Position numbers and translations under genes: made by a program
In this document: positions 46,380 through 55,064 of the stretch, piece by piece
Position numbering within the stretch: the first letter of the stretch is position 1
Layout: every line of letters starts with the position of its first letter
The notes under the pieces: model-generated
The model's input: the letters and a program-made list of their open reading frames with translations, nothing else
Database searches by the model: none
Told to the model about the DNA's origin: nothing
Assembly (NCBI RefSeq): GCF_000169095.1
Contig: NZ_AAVU01000021.1
Location: 44,333 to 108,332, forward strand
Reading direction: 5' to 3'
From: Lyngbya sp. PCC 8106
GTDB lineage: Bacteria > Cyanobacteriota > Cyanobacteriia > Cyanobacteriales > Microcoleaceae
Length of the DNA: 64,000 nt

Positions 46380-48059
46380 GTGAGTCCACACCCATTCACA
46401 TCTGAACGGTGTTATGACCCAAGAGCGATCGCCCAGTATTATCGCCGTCGTCCCTGGCAAGCTATTTGGCGGGCTATAACCGTAGTCTGGTTTTTTGCAG
46501 GCTTTGTTTGGGGTCTGTTTTGGGATCGATGGCGCCGACCCGAAGTTGAACATACACCGGAACGAGCGACTCAACTCCGAGAAATCCTAACTTATCTCGG
46601 CCCAACATTTATCAAAGTGGGTCAAGCCCTTTCGACCCGTCCTGACTTAATTCGCAAAGACTTTTTAGAAGAATTAACCCGACTTCAGGATCAGTTACCG
46701 CCTTTCAACACTGAAGTGGCGATGGCAATTTTAGAAATGGACTTAGACCGAGACATCCAAAGTGTTTTTAGTCAAGTTTCGCCTGAACCTGTCGCCGCAG
46801 CCAGTTTAGGTCAAGTGTATCGCGCCCGTTTGCGATCGGGTGAAGAAGTTGCGATTAAAATTCAGCGACCCCATTTAGTTCCCATTATCACCTTAGATTT
46901 ATATCTGATGCGATGGGCAGCAGGTTGGATAGCTCCTTGGCTACCGCTTAATCTCGGCCACGATTTGACTTTAATTGTCGATGAATTTGGGATTAAACTG
47001 TTTGAGGAGATCGATTATCTCAATGAAGGTCGCAATGCCGAACGATTTGGTGCCTATTTTAGCGATGATCCGACGATAAAAGTTCCTGAAATCTACTGGA
47101 AATATACCAGCACTCGAGTTCTAGTTCTTGAATGGATTAACGGGTTTAAACTGACTGATGTTGACAGTATTCAAGCAGCAGGTTTAGATCTCGATAATCT
47201 GATTTTACTGGGAGTGACAAGCGGTTTAAGACAACTGCTAGAATTTGGATTTTTTCACGCCGATCCTCACCCTGGAAATCTATTTGCAATGCCTGATGGT
47301 CGCATGGCATTTATTGATTTTGGCATGATGGATCAGCTAGAACAAGATGTTAAAGAAACCTTAGTGGGTTCTGTTGTTCATCTGATTAATCGAGATTACA
47401 ACGATTTAGCCAAAGACTTTGTTAAATTAGGATTTCTGACACCGGAAACTGATATTACACCGATTGTTCCTTCTTTAGAAAAGGTACTGGGAAATGCAAT
47501 GGGTGAAAGTGTTCAGGATTTTAATTTCAAAACAATTACGGATAGTTTCTCGGAATTGATGTATGATTATCCCTTCCGAGTTCCGGCAAAATTTGCCCTG
47601 ATTATTCGCTCTTTGGTGACGCAAGAAGGAATTGCCCTAACGCTTAATTCTGGTTTTAAAATTGTTGATGTTGCTTATCCCTATGTTGCTCGTCGTTTGC
47701 TAAAAGGTGAAACTCCGGCTTTACGTCGTCGCTTGATTGAGGTATTAATAAAAGACGGGAAGTTTAACTGGCAACGGTTGGAGAATATGTTGGTGATCGC
47801 TCAGTCTGATCAAACTTTTGATATTCTACCCACCGCTCAACTCGGTTTGCAATATTTACTATCCCCAGAAGGAGATTTTCTTCGCCGTCAAATCATTTTA
47901 GCTTTGACTGAAGATGAGCGCTTACATACTGAAGAAGTCAGTCGGATTTGGAGTTTAGTTGGAGATCATATTCAACCCGCTCGCTTGTTTAATGTTGCAA
48001 TTGGTGCGATCGCCGATTTTTCCACCACCCAAGTCGCCGCTTTGCGACTACTACAGTAG
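46380..48059 (+). CDS. ABC1/UbiB family atypical kinase
   Basis: A 559-residue member of the AarF/ABC1/UbiB protein-kinase-like family. The invariant N-terminal motif is KVGQALSTRPDLI; the alanine-rich loop is AAASLGQVYRARL, the ATP lysine is in EEVAIKIQRPHL, the catalytic region is FFHADPHPGNLFAM and the metal motif is FIDFGMMDQL. Members support quinone or prenyl-lipid metabolism; in cyanobacteria and plastids they are linked to plastoquinone and tocopherol homeostasis under stress. A hydrophobic N-terminal stretch (about residues 28-45, ITVVWFFAGFVWGLFW) suggests membrane association. The start is a GTG. Confidence 0.92.
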   Translation: MSPHPFTSERCYDPRAIAQYYRRRPWQAIWRAITVVWFFAGFVWGLFWDRWRRPEVEHTPERATQLREILTYLGPTFIKVGQALSTRPDLIRKDFLEELTRLQDQLPPFNTEVAMAILEMDLDRDIQSVFSQVSPEPVAAASLGQVYRARLRSGEEVAIKIQRPHLVPIITLDLYLMRWAAGWIAPWLPLNLGHDLTLIVDEFGIKLFEEIDYLNEGRNAERFGAYFSDDPTIKVPEIYWKYTSTRVLVLEWINGFKLTDVDSIQAAGLDLDNLILLGVTSGLRQLLEFGFFHADPHPGNLFAMPDGRMAFIDFGMMDQLEQDVKETLVGSVVHLINRDYNDLAKDFVKLGFLTPETDITPIVPSLEKVLGNAMGESVQDFNFKTITDSFSELMYDYPFRVPAKFALIIRSLVTQEGIALTLNSGFKIVDVAYPYVARRLLKGETPALRRRLIEVLIKDGKFNWQRLENMLVIAQSDQTFDILPTAQLGLQYLLSPEGDFLRRQIILALTEDERLHTEEVSRIWSLVGDHIQPARLFNVAIGAIADFSTTQVAALRLLQ

Positions 48060-48142
48060 AAGCCGCTGATCAAAATATCTGCTACCAATATGGGCTGAAT
48101 ATTTTGATTAATTTCGAGTAGAAAAAGTTTGATAAAATTTGA

Positions 48143-48343
48143 TTAGTGAGGTCTACAATCAGATAGAAATTCATAGGCTGAGTGCAACTTTCTAAAAAAG
48201 ACAGAAGATAGAGACAATTCAACCAAACAACTGGGATTACGAGTTAATAATGCAGCATTCATTAATTCAAATATAGCATCAGCCGCTGCGCCTATCTGAT
48301 TGTAGACATTTTGGTGAAACTCTTGCAATCGTTTCAGTTTCAT
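48143..48343 (-). pseudogene. N-terminal fragment of an IS4/IS701-like transposase
   Basis: A 66-codon frame that matches the start of a common cyanobacterial DDE transposase type (MKLKRLQEFHQNVYNQIG, ADAIFELMNAALLTRNP, ending at FLSDCRPH). It stops where the family normally continues for 300 or more residues, so only the front remains. The fragment begins and ends with an exact 15-base inverted repeat (48151-48165 and 48293-48307), a sign of rearrangement. It lies just outside the IS605 element. Confidence 0.55.
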
Positions 48344-48400
48344 CTGGATTAGAGAAAATTTATGTCAACTACCACACCCACAAGGGGATGCGGCTTGTAA

Positions 48401-49508
48401 CTAGGAAACATAATTTCCTGAAACATACGGGGTATTGACTGACCCCTGCTCCTCCGGAGCGTGGGTAGAGGAGAGAATATAGTCATCTCTAATATTCAAA
48501 GCAGCGTTAAGATCCGCGTGTGTTTGATGCCCACAATTTTTGCAATAGAACCTGGATTTGTGGCGATTTGTTCGCCGAATATGTTTACAAATATTGCATT
48601 TTTGCTCTTGTGTAACGAGGGTCTTGGTAAACTACTTTTTTACCCAAAGCTTCTGCCTTGTAAGTCAGAAATTGTTCTTGTTGGTAAAACGCCCAACTTC
48701 CCAACCATTTGTTCATTTTTTTGCCGCGTCTTCGAGTGCGAATACTCGACAAATCTTCTAGTACAAAAGCTGCTATTCCTGGTTGGTTGGCTAGCTTCTT
48801 ACTTACACAATGATTTGTGTCCCGCATGAACCGATAATCGCATCCAGACATCGTTTTTAGGCGACGCTTGGCACTGCGAGTGCCTTTTTGCTGGAGTTGA
48901 CGACGATTGTATAGGTAACGCCTTTGTACTGCCCTGATCCTGGATGAACTAAAGAATTGCCCGTTACTGGTAACAGCTTGATGATATAGCCCACGGTCAA
49001 TTCCTTGAATTCCCCCTTCTAATTGAGTCGGTGTTTCTGTCTCAAAAACCAGTCTCACCCAAAACTGTTTATTATGTTTTGAGTAAGTTAGTGTAGCCGC
49101 ACGAAACTCCCAAGTTTCAAAGACTTCTTGGAAATATTCCGGCACATTCAAGATGAGTTTTTCACGTTTGCCAATACAACTAAGGGTTAATTGATGTCCT
49201 CTTAGCGTCATCGTGCGCTTGTCGTAACGCAATCCTGATGTCGGTTTTTTTCTGGGATGCCGCTTGAATTTTGTAGCTTTAACTGCCTCCATCGCGCTAT
49301 CTCGAACCGTTTGCAGTAGTGCAGACGGCACATTTGGGTGCTGCAATCTGGCTTTGGCGTACAAAGCTTTGTGAGCCTTGTTTTTGTTATACGTCCGTTC
49401 TTTCAATGCCCAGTCAACGTGTTGATTAAAGATGTCAGCACAAAACCCCATGAGGGGTAAAAACCTCTTATGGGGTAAATCGACAGGGATGGAAACGGTA
49501 CGTTTCAT
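48401..49508 (-). pseudogene. tnpB: tnpB with a frameshift before the zinc ribbon
   Basis: The long frame starts MKRTVSIPVDLPHKRFLPL (ATG at 49508) and includes RuvC residues in GIDRGLYHQAV (Asp) and FVLEDLSSIRTR (Glu), then ends at DPRYTRAKMQYL and stop (48585). The expected continuation is in the next frame: KCNICKHIRRTN, RFYCKNCGHQTHADLNAAL (zinc ribbon and last catalytic Asp), then APEEQGSVNTP and a stop at 48401. The shift falls in an A5 run near 48595; one A fewer restores a full-length TnpB of about 369 residues. The N-terminal residues upstream of 49508 in the open frame are intron sequence, not tnpB. Confidence 0.85.
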
Positions 49509-49574
49509 AGGTGGTATTACCTGAGAAATCGTATTAGGGGTCGAGGGAGGCTTTACAACTCCCGACTCCCATTC

Positions 49575-49609
49575 AAAACCGTGCTTGCTACTTTCACAGC
49601 ACACGGCTC
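49575..49609 (-). ncRNA. Group II intron domain V
   Basis: Reverse strand GAGCCGTGTGCTGTGAAAGT, followed by AGCAAGCACGGTTTTG, folds into the conserved domain V hairpin with the catalytic AGC-like triad, a GAAA-type tetraloop and the two-base bulge. It lies ten bases after the maturase stop codon, the usual spacing in group II introns. Confidence 0.85.
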
Positions 49610-49619
49610 CTAGTACAAG

Positions 49620-51350
49620 TTATCTGTTATCATCAGAACATCCGGTTTCTTTTGAGTTGTAAGACCCATCGGTTGCCGTTTTAATGTCGTGACAATGGCG
49701 ATGCAATAATTGCAGATTTTTGTATTCATCTTTACCGCCTACAGACGTTGGGATGATATGATCGATTTCTACAATATCATCTGGGGTGAAATATTGTCCA
49801 GATGATTTACATTTGCCTTTTTGCTTTTTGAGCAAATTTGCTACTCGTTTAGGTACATCGTAGGCTGTGCCTTTTCGTGTACTCCAATAAGTCCAGTTTC
49901 CATCATAGGGTGATGCTTCAGGTCTTATAGTTACGTGACGTTTAATAGTTGTTTCAGCATGGTTTAGTAGTTTATAACCATCCTTGGTTTCAAAACTCCA
50001 TGCCATATTACCGTTTTTCCTGAAGTATTTCTTCAGTTGATCGTAACTAGCTTTACCGCATCTGCTAACTGTCCATGCTCTTAATCTTTGCCATCTGATG
50101 TGGTCTAAAGAGGAGAATATCTCTTTGGAGACAACTTTGGAATGGTAATTGCACCATCCTCTGATTACCGGGTTTAGGTGTTTGATTAATGCGTACTGGG
50201 GTGCAGTTTTGTGAGTTTTAATCACTTCTTTCACCTTGTCCGTGTGAAGCTCTATTGCCTTCTTACTAGGTTTTATTATGGTTCCGAACCCTAGTAGTTT
50301 TGAGTTCGCACTACCAGTCTTACCAGAGTGGTGTTTACCAACTGGATATTGTCTGAAGTTCCAACCTAGAAAGTCGAATCCGGGTTTAGCCTTTATGCCT
50401 TTCACTTCAATTTCTTTTAGTGTATGACATATACGGGTTTTAGCTGGTTTCAGTTCTAACCCGACAGGTTTTAACCATTCTTCTATGGCAACTTGGCACT
50501 GTTGAATGACTTCTAATTGTGGGCTGATTACCACGAAGTCATCTGCATATCTGATGATTTTTGCGTAGTTTTTATTGTTGTTTGTTCTTTTTGGAAAGAT
50601 TTTCTCAACAAGCCTACTCATTCCATTCAGTGCGATGTTAGCAAGTAGAGGACTAATAACACCTCCTTGTGGTGTGCCTGCCTCTGTTGCCTCAAATATG
50701 CAGTTGTCCATAACTCCAGCCTTCAACCATTGTCTGATTTGGGCTTTTATTGTTGATGGACAATCAATTTTGGACAGTAGGTGTTCATGGTTAATCTGGT
50801 CGAAACATTTTGCGATGTCAGCATCTAAGATGTAATATTCACCTTGATTGATACTTTGGAAGATTCGTGACATTGCGTCATGGGCTGAACGTCCGGGTCT
50901 AAACCCGTAGCTTTCCCCCTCGAATCTGGCTTCCCATTGTGGTTCCAATGCAGATTTTACCAAAGCTTGCCTTACTCTATCGTGTATAGTCGGGATTCCT
51001 AAAGGGCGTTTTTCATCCTTGGATTTGGGTATCCATTTCCTTCGGAGTGGTGCCTTTTGGTATTTGCTTAGATTTTTGGCAAGTTCTAACCGTTGATTGG
51101 GTGTAATAGATTTGATTCCATCTACCCCGGCTGTTTTCTTACCCTGATTATCTTGAGTAACCCTTCTTATTGCTAAGAGTTTGGCGTAATACGACTTAAC
51201 TAGGAGCTTTTGAAGCTTTCGAGCTTTCGCATTTTGTCCCGATAATGATGCCTGGTAAATTCTCTTTTGCAGCTTAAATACTATCCGTTGAACTTTCGCC
51301 CAATTGATTGTATTCCATGCAGTCGTAGTCTTGGTTATACTCGTTTTCAC
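49620..51350 (-). CDS. ltrA: Group II intron reverse transcriptase/maturase with HNH domain
   Basis: A 576-residue intron-encoded protein. The reverse-transcriptase fingers and palm have RPLGIPTIHDRVRQALVK, YGFRPGRSAHDAM, YILDADIAKCFDQINHEHLL, GTPQGGVISPLLANIALNGM and the active-site YADD in IIRYADDFVVIS. The maturase domain X follows (about 390-470). The C-terminus has an HNH endonuclease, with YFTPDDIVEIDHIIP, GGKDEYKNLQLLHRHCHD. The protein is complete. It helps splice the intron and copies it into DNA targets by retrohoming; the HNH part nicks the second strand. Confidence 0.96.
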   Translation of the reverse strand: MKTSITKTTTAWNTINWAKVQRIVFKLQKRIYQASLSGQNAKARKLQKLLVKSYYAKLLAIRRVTQDNQGKKTAGVDGIKSITPNQRLELAKNLSKYQKAPLRRKWIPKSKDEKRPLGIPTIHDRVRQALVKSALEPQWEARFEGESYGFRPGRSAHDAMSRIFQSINQGEYYILDADIAKCFDQINHEHLLSKIDCPSTIKAQIRQWLKAGVMDNCIFEATEAGTPQGGVISPLLANIALNGMSRLVEKIFPKRTNNNKNYAKIIRYADDFVVISPQLEVIQQCQVAIEEWLKPVGLELKPAKTRICHTLKEIEVKGIKAKPGFDFLGWNFRQYPVGKHHSGKTGSANSKLLGFGTIIKPSKKAIELHTDKVKEVIKTHKTAPQYALIKHLNPVIRGWCNYHSKVVSKEIFSSLDHIRWQRLRAWTVSRCGKASYDQLKKYFRKNGNMAWSFETKDGYKLLNHAETTIKRHVTIRPEASPYDGNWTYWSTRKGTAYDVPKRVANLLKKQKGKCKSSGQYFTPDDIVEIDHIIPTSVGGKDEYKNLQLLHRHCHDIKTATDGSYNSKETGCSDDNR

Positions 51351-52087
51351 CGTTTTAACTGCTAATTGAAACTTTACCTAACAACTTGACCGGAATCTAT
51401 CAGCGTATCCTAAACATTACATCTAGGCTTTAGCTTCTGACTCCATCTTTCGCCCTCATAACATTCGCCTTAGATTTGTGGCTACCTATCAGTATTCGAC
51501 CTCTGTAGGGGTATATGAGGGGTTTTAACGTTCCTTGAAAACGGGGTTATTGCCTTTAGAATCGTCCTATCCGCCGGGGTACTTTTGGGAGTCTGTGTAA
51601 TTAGTATAATCAAACCTCTTACCTCTTTGAAGAAGTGTATTGAAACTTCTACCTTTTCCCCTTGTTCTTTTGAACGCAGCGTAGTCAAGTCATTTCGCTA
51701 CTTACTGTTCACGACGGTTCAAGCCAGATGTTCACTTTCGTTATTCTTGGGCAATTAGCTAGAGAACTTCTTTGGTATTTGACTTATACCTGATTTCCCG
51801 TTATTTCCAGCTTCAGTGTTTTGATAATCAGTCTGACACTGTGGAAATTGCCTTAACTCTTTGGATTTGTTTACTACTTCCTGTTGGGGTTCATATCCAA
51901 TTCTATTGACTCCGAGTTTGACCTTCCTTTAAGGTCACATTTTCAAAGTTAAAGTGGGCTTTGTTTTTCAAAAACCACTTCCCTGCTTACGTTTCGGGTT
52001 TTATCCCTTCACTTTGACAGGAACATTTCGCACGATTATATTTAGAATAGCGCAAAGCTTATATATTCAATTGATAAATACTGAACC

Positions 52088-52501
52088 ATGAAAATACTGT
52101 CTTCTTCTCACGCTCAACACTGCCTTGGATACCACATCATCGTAGTCCCAAATACCGTCCTGCCCGTTCTTGAAGGCGCGGTAGAGGTCGAATTGAAACG
52201 CATTATTGGCGAAATCTGCAAGACCTATAGATGGAAACTTCATGCACGGTCGATCATGCCCGATCATGTTCATGTATTCGTACAAGCAGATCATACGACT
52301 GCACCAGTCGAAATTGCCAAAACCATAAAATCAATTTCTGCTGTACACATCTTCAGTACATTTAAAGAACTTAAAAAACGTCGCTTTTGGGGGTCGGGAA
52401 TGGGTCGCGATGGTACGTTTTACTCTTCCGTGGGTGGAGTTTCGGAAAAGGCAATCAAGCAGTACATCGAAACTCAAAAACAACGAGATCACACAAAATG
52501 A
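52088..52501 (+). CDS. tnpA: IS200/IS605-family transposase TnpA (HUH, Y1)
   Basis: A 137-residue single-strand DNA transposase. The HUH motif is MPDHVHVFVQ (about residue 55) and the catalytic tyrosine is in EKAIKQYIETQ near the C-terminus. The core CLGYHIIVVPNTVLP and RRFWGSGMGRDGTFY are typical. The gene looks intact and is divergent from tnpB, with the group II intron between the two. It could mobilise this element and perhaps related copies such as the one at 32-33 kb, although the hairpins differ. Confidence 0.94.
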   Translation: MKILSSSHAQHCLGYHIIVVPNTVLPVLEGAVEVELKRIIGEICKTYRWKLHARSIMPDHVHVFVQADHTTAPVEIAKTIKSISAVHIFSTFKELKKRRFWGSGMGRDGTFYSSVGGVSEKAIKQYIETQKQRDHTK

Positions 52502-52708
52502 ATGGGCATTGAACCCATCCATTTTGCCGTGCTTTCATTCCCGCCCACAAGGGACGGGGTTTTACGCACGATCAATAAACTTTTAATTCTCTCATCCAGA
52601 TAAACTCGGGGACAAGTCCTATGGTTAGATTAGTCTAAACTCCAGTATCTGGTAAAATGTGATCGGAATATTTAACTTGAACAACTAATTTACCAGTCAA
52701 TAATCAAA

Positions 52709-53188
52709 GTGAGCAAACAAAATCCAACGACCCTAGCAAAAACATCGGTTCCATCGGGACAAAAGCAATTTCCCTTGACTACGGTAGGTGCTTTTGTGGT
52801 CAATGATCGCGGAAAAGTCTTAATCGTGAAAACAACTAAGTGGCGAGGAACATGGGGCGTTCCTGGGGGAAAAGTTGAATGGGGGGAAAGTCTTGTTTCC
52901 GCTTTAATTCGAGAATTCCAAGAAGAAGTGGGTTTGGAGTTGACTCAAATCCGCTTTGCCTTGTTACAAGAAGCTGTTCTGGATTCACAGTTTTTCCAAC
53001 CCGCTCATTTCATTATGATCAACTATTATGCCTTCTCAGCCAGTGAAACGATTACGCCCAACGAAGAAATTGTCGAATGGGCTTGGGTTACGCCCCAAGA
53101 GGCAATGAAGTATGATCTCAATACCTATACTCGAATTTTAATTCAAAATTATATCGACAAAAATATCGCTCAACTGTATCATAACTAA
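52709..53188 (+). CDS. Nudix hydrolase
   Basis: A 159-residue Nudix protein. The Nudix box is complete: GGKVEWGESLVSALIREFQE followed by EVGLEL, with the catalytic acidic residues REFQEEVG. These enzymes cleave nucleoside diphosphates linked to another group; the substrate cannot be told from sequence. The start is a GTG at 52709. A decayed piece of a dehydrogenase gene follows 22 bases after the stop. Confidence 0.9.
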   Translation: MSKQNPTTLAKTSVPSGQKQFPLTTVGAFVVNDRGKVLIVKTTKWRGTWGVPGGKVEWGESLVSALIREFQEEVGLELTQIRFALLQEAVLDSQFFQPAHFIMINYYAFSASETITPNEEIVEWAWVTPQEAMKYDLNTYTRILIQNYIDKNIAQLYHN

Positions 53189-53210
53189 TCGGTAAAGTTA
53201 ACCATAAGTA

Positions 53211-53310
53211 ATGGTGCAAAAAAGCCCTTGTCACCGGATCAGCAGTTGAAATTGGACGGGCGTTCACACCTCACTTAGCTAGTCATAAATTTGATGTCGC
53301 TTTTCACTAA
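53211..53310 (+). pseudogene. Partial copy of a short-chain dehydrogenase start
   Basis: The frame at 53224-53310 reads ALVTGSAVEIGRAFTPHLAS, then HKFDVAFH and stop. It matches the start of the dehydrogenase at 56370 (ALVTGSASGIGRVIALDLAS, then KGFDVAFH) at DNA level too. The initial ATG/GTG is out of frame by one base and only about 30 codons remain. It is a decayed duplicate lying on the far side of the ABC importer genes, in the same orientation. Confidence 0.7.
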
Positions 53311-53420
53311 CTACATTGACGACTCCTACCGTTAACCTCCTCTTGTCGCTGTAACCTGGGATTCTTAATTCTTGAAACAGATAGGATAAAGAATTTATCT
53401 GTGTTCTCTATGGTTTCAGA

Positions 53421-54245
53421 CTATTTTATAGAACTTTCATGCCATTTTCCTAACAGTAAGTTAGATAAAGTGCTTAAAACCAGAAAAATCACAATCCCCA
53501 AAACACTAATAATCACTAAAGCGGCAAACATTCGCGGAATTTCTAGATTGTAACTAGCAATTAACATTTGATAAGCTAATCCTGAGTTAGTTCCCCCGGT
53601 TCCCGCGACAAATTCCGCAACTACAGCGCCAATTAATGATAACCCCCCACTAATTCGTAAAGCGGATAAATAATAAGGCAATGCACTGGGTAATCTTAAA
53701 TAGAGCATCGTTTGCCAGCGAGAGGCTTTGTAAAGGCGAAACAAATCCCGCAAATTAGAATCAACGCTATTCAGTCCAAAGGTTGTATTAGAAATAATCG
53801 GAAAAAAAGCCACAATCCAAGCACAAAGAACTAATGCGGCAAAGGTATTGTTTCTTAGCCAAATAATAATTAAAGGTGCGATCGCTGCTAACGGAACCGT
53901 TTGTAGGATTACCGCATAAGGATATAAGCTTTTTTCAATCCATTTACTCTGCGCCATCAACATGGCAATCAATAACCCCAAAACTGCCGCCGTAATAAAC
54001 GCAACTACGGTAATTTTTAAGGTAACTATTAAGGCCGGGGCTAAAAGATACCAGTCAGCGATTAATGTTTTCAGAATTAGACTAGGACTGGGCAGCAGAT
54101 AGGGAGGGATGTTGGCGATTTTCACCGAAGATTCCCAAGTCAGTAAGACGACAATTCCTACGGCAACTGGTGCCAGAAAATCAAGAGAGACTAAGTAGTT
54201 TAATCTCAGCTTTTCCCAGATTGAATTTTTCATATCCTTGCTCAT
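53421..54245 (-). CDS. NitT/TauT-type ABC transporter permease
   Basis: A 274-residue inner-membrane permease with about six helices. The coupling motif is seen in the stretch LRDLFRLYKASRWQTMLYLRLPSALP (as RLYKASRWQTMLYLRLP), followed by GGLSLIGAVVAEFVAGTGG, as in SsuC/TauC/ThiX permeases. It is the last gene of a three-gene reverse-strand operon with an ATPase (23-base gap) and a binding lipoprotein. The substrate is not evident; relatives import sulfonates, nitrate-like anions, or thiamine and riboflavin precursors. Confidence 0.88.
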   Translation of the reverse strand: MSKDMKNSIWEKLRLNYLVSLDFLAPVAVGIVVLLTWESSVKIANIPPYLLPSPSLILKTLIADWYLLAPALIVTLKITVVAFITAAVLGLLIAMLMAQSKWIEKSLYPYAVILQTVPLAAIAPLIIIWLRNNTFAALVLCAWIVAFFPIISNTTFGLNSVDSNLRDLFRLYKASRWQTMLYLRLPSALPYYLSALRISGGLSLIGAVVAEFVAGTGGTNSGLAYQMLIASYNLEIPRMFAALVIISVLGIVIFLVLSTLSNLLLGKWHESSIK

Positions 54246-54267
54246 ATTCTATCAGGTTTAATATGGA

Positions 54268-55035
54268 TTAAACGGTTCTTTGCGGCATCATTCCTTTGGA
54301 CAGTTCAGTCGCCACTTGCTGGCAATATTGGGAATAAAGCAGGGAAGTGCGAAATGCTTCAGAACGTGGATAAGGTTGGTTAATGGGAATATCGGCGATC
54401 GCTCGACCTGGACTCGGTGCCATCACCACGACTCGATTGGATAGATAAACCGCTTCATATATATTGTGGGTGACAAAAATAATTGTCCAATTTTGTTGAC
54501 TCCATAAATTCAGCAATTCCACATTTAACTGAGTGCGGGTAATATCATCTAATGCGCCAAAAGGTTCATCCATGAGTAAAACTGTGGGAGATGTTACCAG
54601 GGATCTGGCAATAGAAACCCGCATTTTCATCCCTCCAGAAAGCTGGCGGGGATAAGCATGAGCAAAGTTTTCTAATCCCACTAATTTCAAGGCTTCGTTA
54701 ATGGCATAATCTGCCGCTTTTTTCGACATTCCTGCCAATTTTAAAGGTAAACGTACATTTCCCTTCACTGTAGACCAAGGCATTAAAGCAGGTTCTTGGA
54801 AGACAAAAGCGAGATTTTTTTTGTCAGTGCGATCGCGCCATTGAATGGTTCCTGAACTGCGAGGCGTTAGTCCGGCAATGATGCGGAGTAAGGTACTTTT
54901 GCCACACCCCGAAGGCCCGACCAAACTGATAAATTCACATTGATTAATCGTTAAGTTTAAGTCGGTGAGTGCGAGAGTGTCATTGTCAAAAAACTTACTC
55001 ACCTGACTGAGAGTAATTAAAGGTTGAGAATTCAT
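54268..55035 (-). CDS. NitT/TauT-type ABC transporter ATP-binding protein
   Basis: A 255-residue ATPase with Walker A GPSGCGKSTLLRII, Q-loop FVFQEPALMPWSTV, signature LSGGMKMRVSIARSL, Walker B LLMDEPFGALDD and H-loop FVTHNIYEAVYL, of the SsuB/TauB group. I chose the ATG at 55035 because GGAG is ten bases before it; a second ATG at 55050 is in frame and cannot be excluded. A HIP1 octamer lies between the two starts. Confidence 0.88.
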   Translation of the reverse strand: MNSQPLITLSQVSKFFDNDTLALTDLNLTINQCEFISLVGPSGCGKSTLLRIIAGLTPRSSGTIQWRDRTDKKNLAFVFQEPALMPWSTVKGNVRLPLKLAGMSKKAADYAINEALKLVGLENFAHAYPRQLSGGMKMRVSIARSLVTSPTVLLMDEPFGALDDITRTQLNVELLNLWSQQNWTIIFVTHNIYEAVYLSNRVVVMAPSPGRAIADIPINQPYPRSEAFRTSLLYSQYCQQVATELSKGMMPQRTV

Positions 55036-55064
55036 AGGCGATCGCTCCATTCATATTGATAGCG

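Larger units (their letters stand above)
49533..52033 (-). mobile_element. Group II intron with LtrA-type maturase
   Basis: The reverse strand begins with GTGCG at 52033, the consensus 5' end of group II introns (GUGYG). It continues with about 680 bases of domains I-III and an open reading frame for the intron-encoded protein (51350-49620). A textbook domain V lies at 49609-49575 (GAGCCGTGTGCTGTGAAAGT...), followed by a domain VI-like stem and a 3' end near 49533-49531. The length of about 2.5 kb is normal. The splice positions are my best reading; the 3' end may be off by two or three bases. Confidence 0.85.
48366..52570. mobile_element. IS200/IS605 element (tnpA + broken tnpB) interrupted by a group II intron
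   Basis: Divergent tnpB (48401-49508, minus) and tnpA (52088-52501, plus) lie between two related hairpins in the same orientation: ACACCCACAAGGGGATGCGG near 48372-48392 and CCCGCCCACAAGGGACGGGG near 52538-52558. Between the two genes lies about 2.5 kb of group II intron, without which the intergenic gap would be about 80 bases, normal for such elements. The outer boundaries are approximate. Confidence 0.8.

Noticed and set aside
49620..51350. Retron or diversity-generating reverse transcriptase
   Set aside because: Domain X, an HNH domain, a GTGCG 5' end and a domain V next to the stop codon identify a group II intron.
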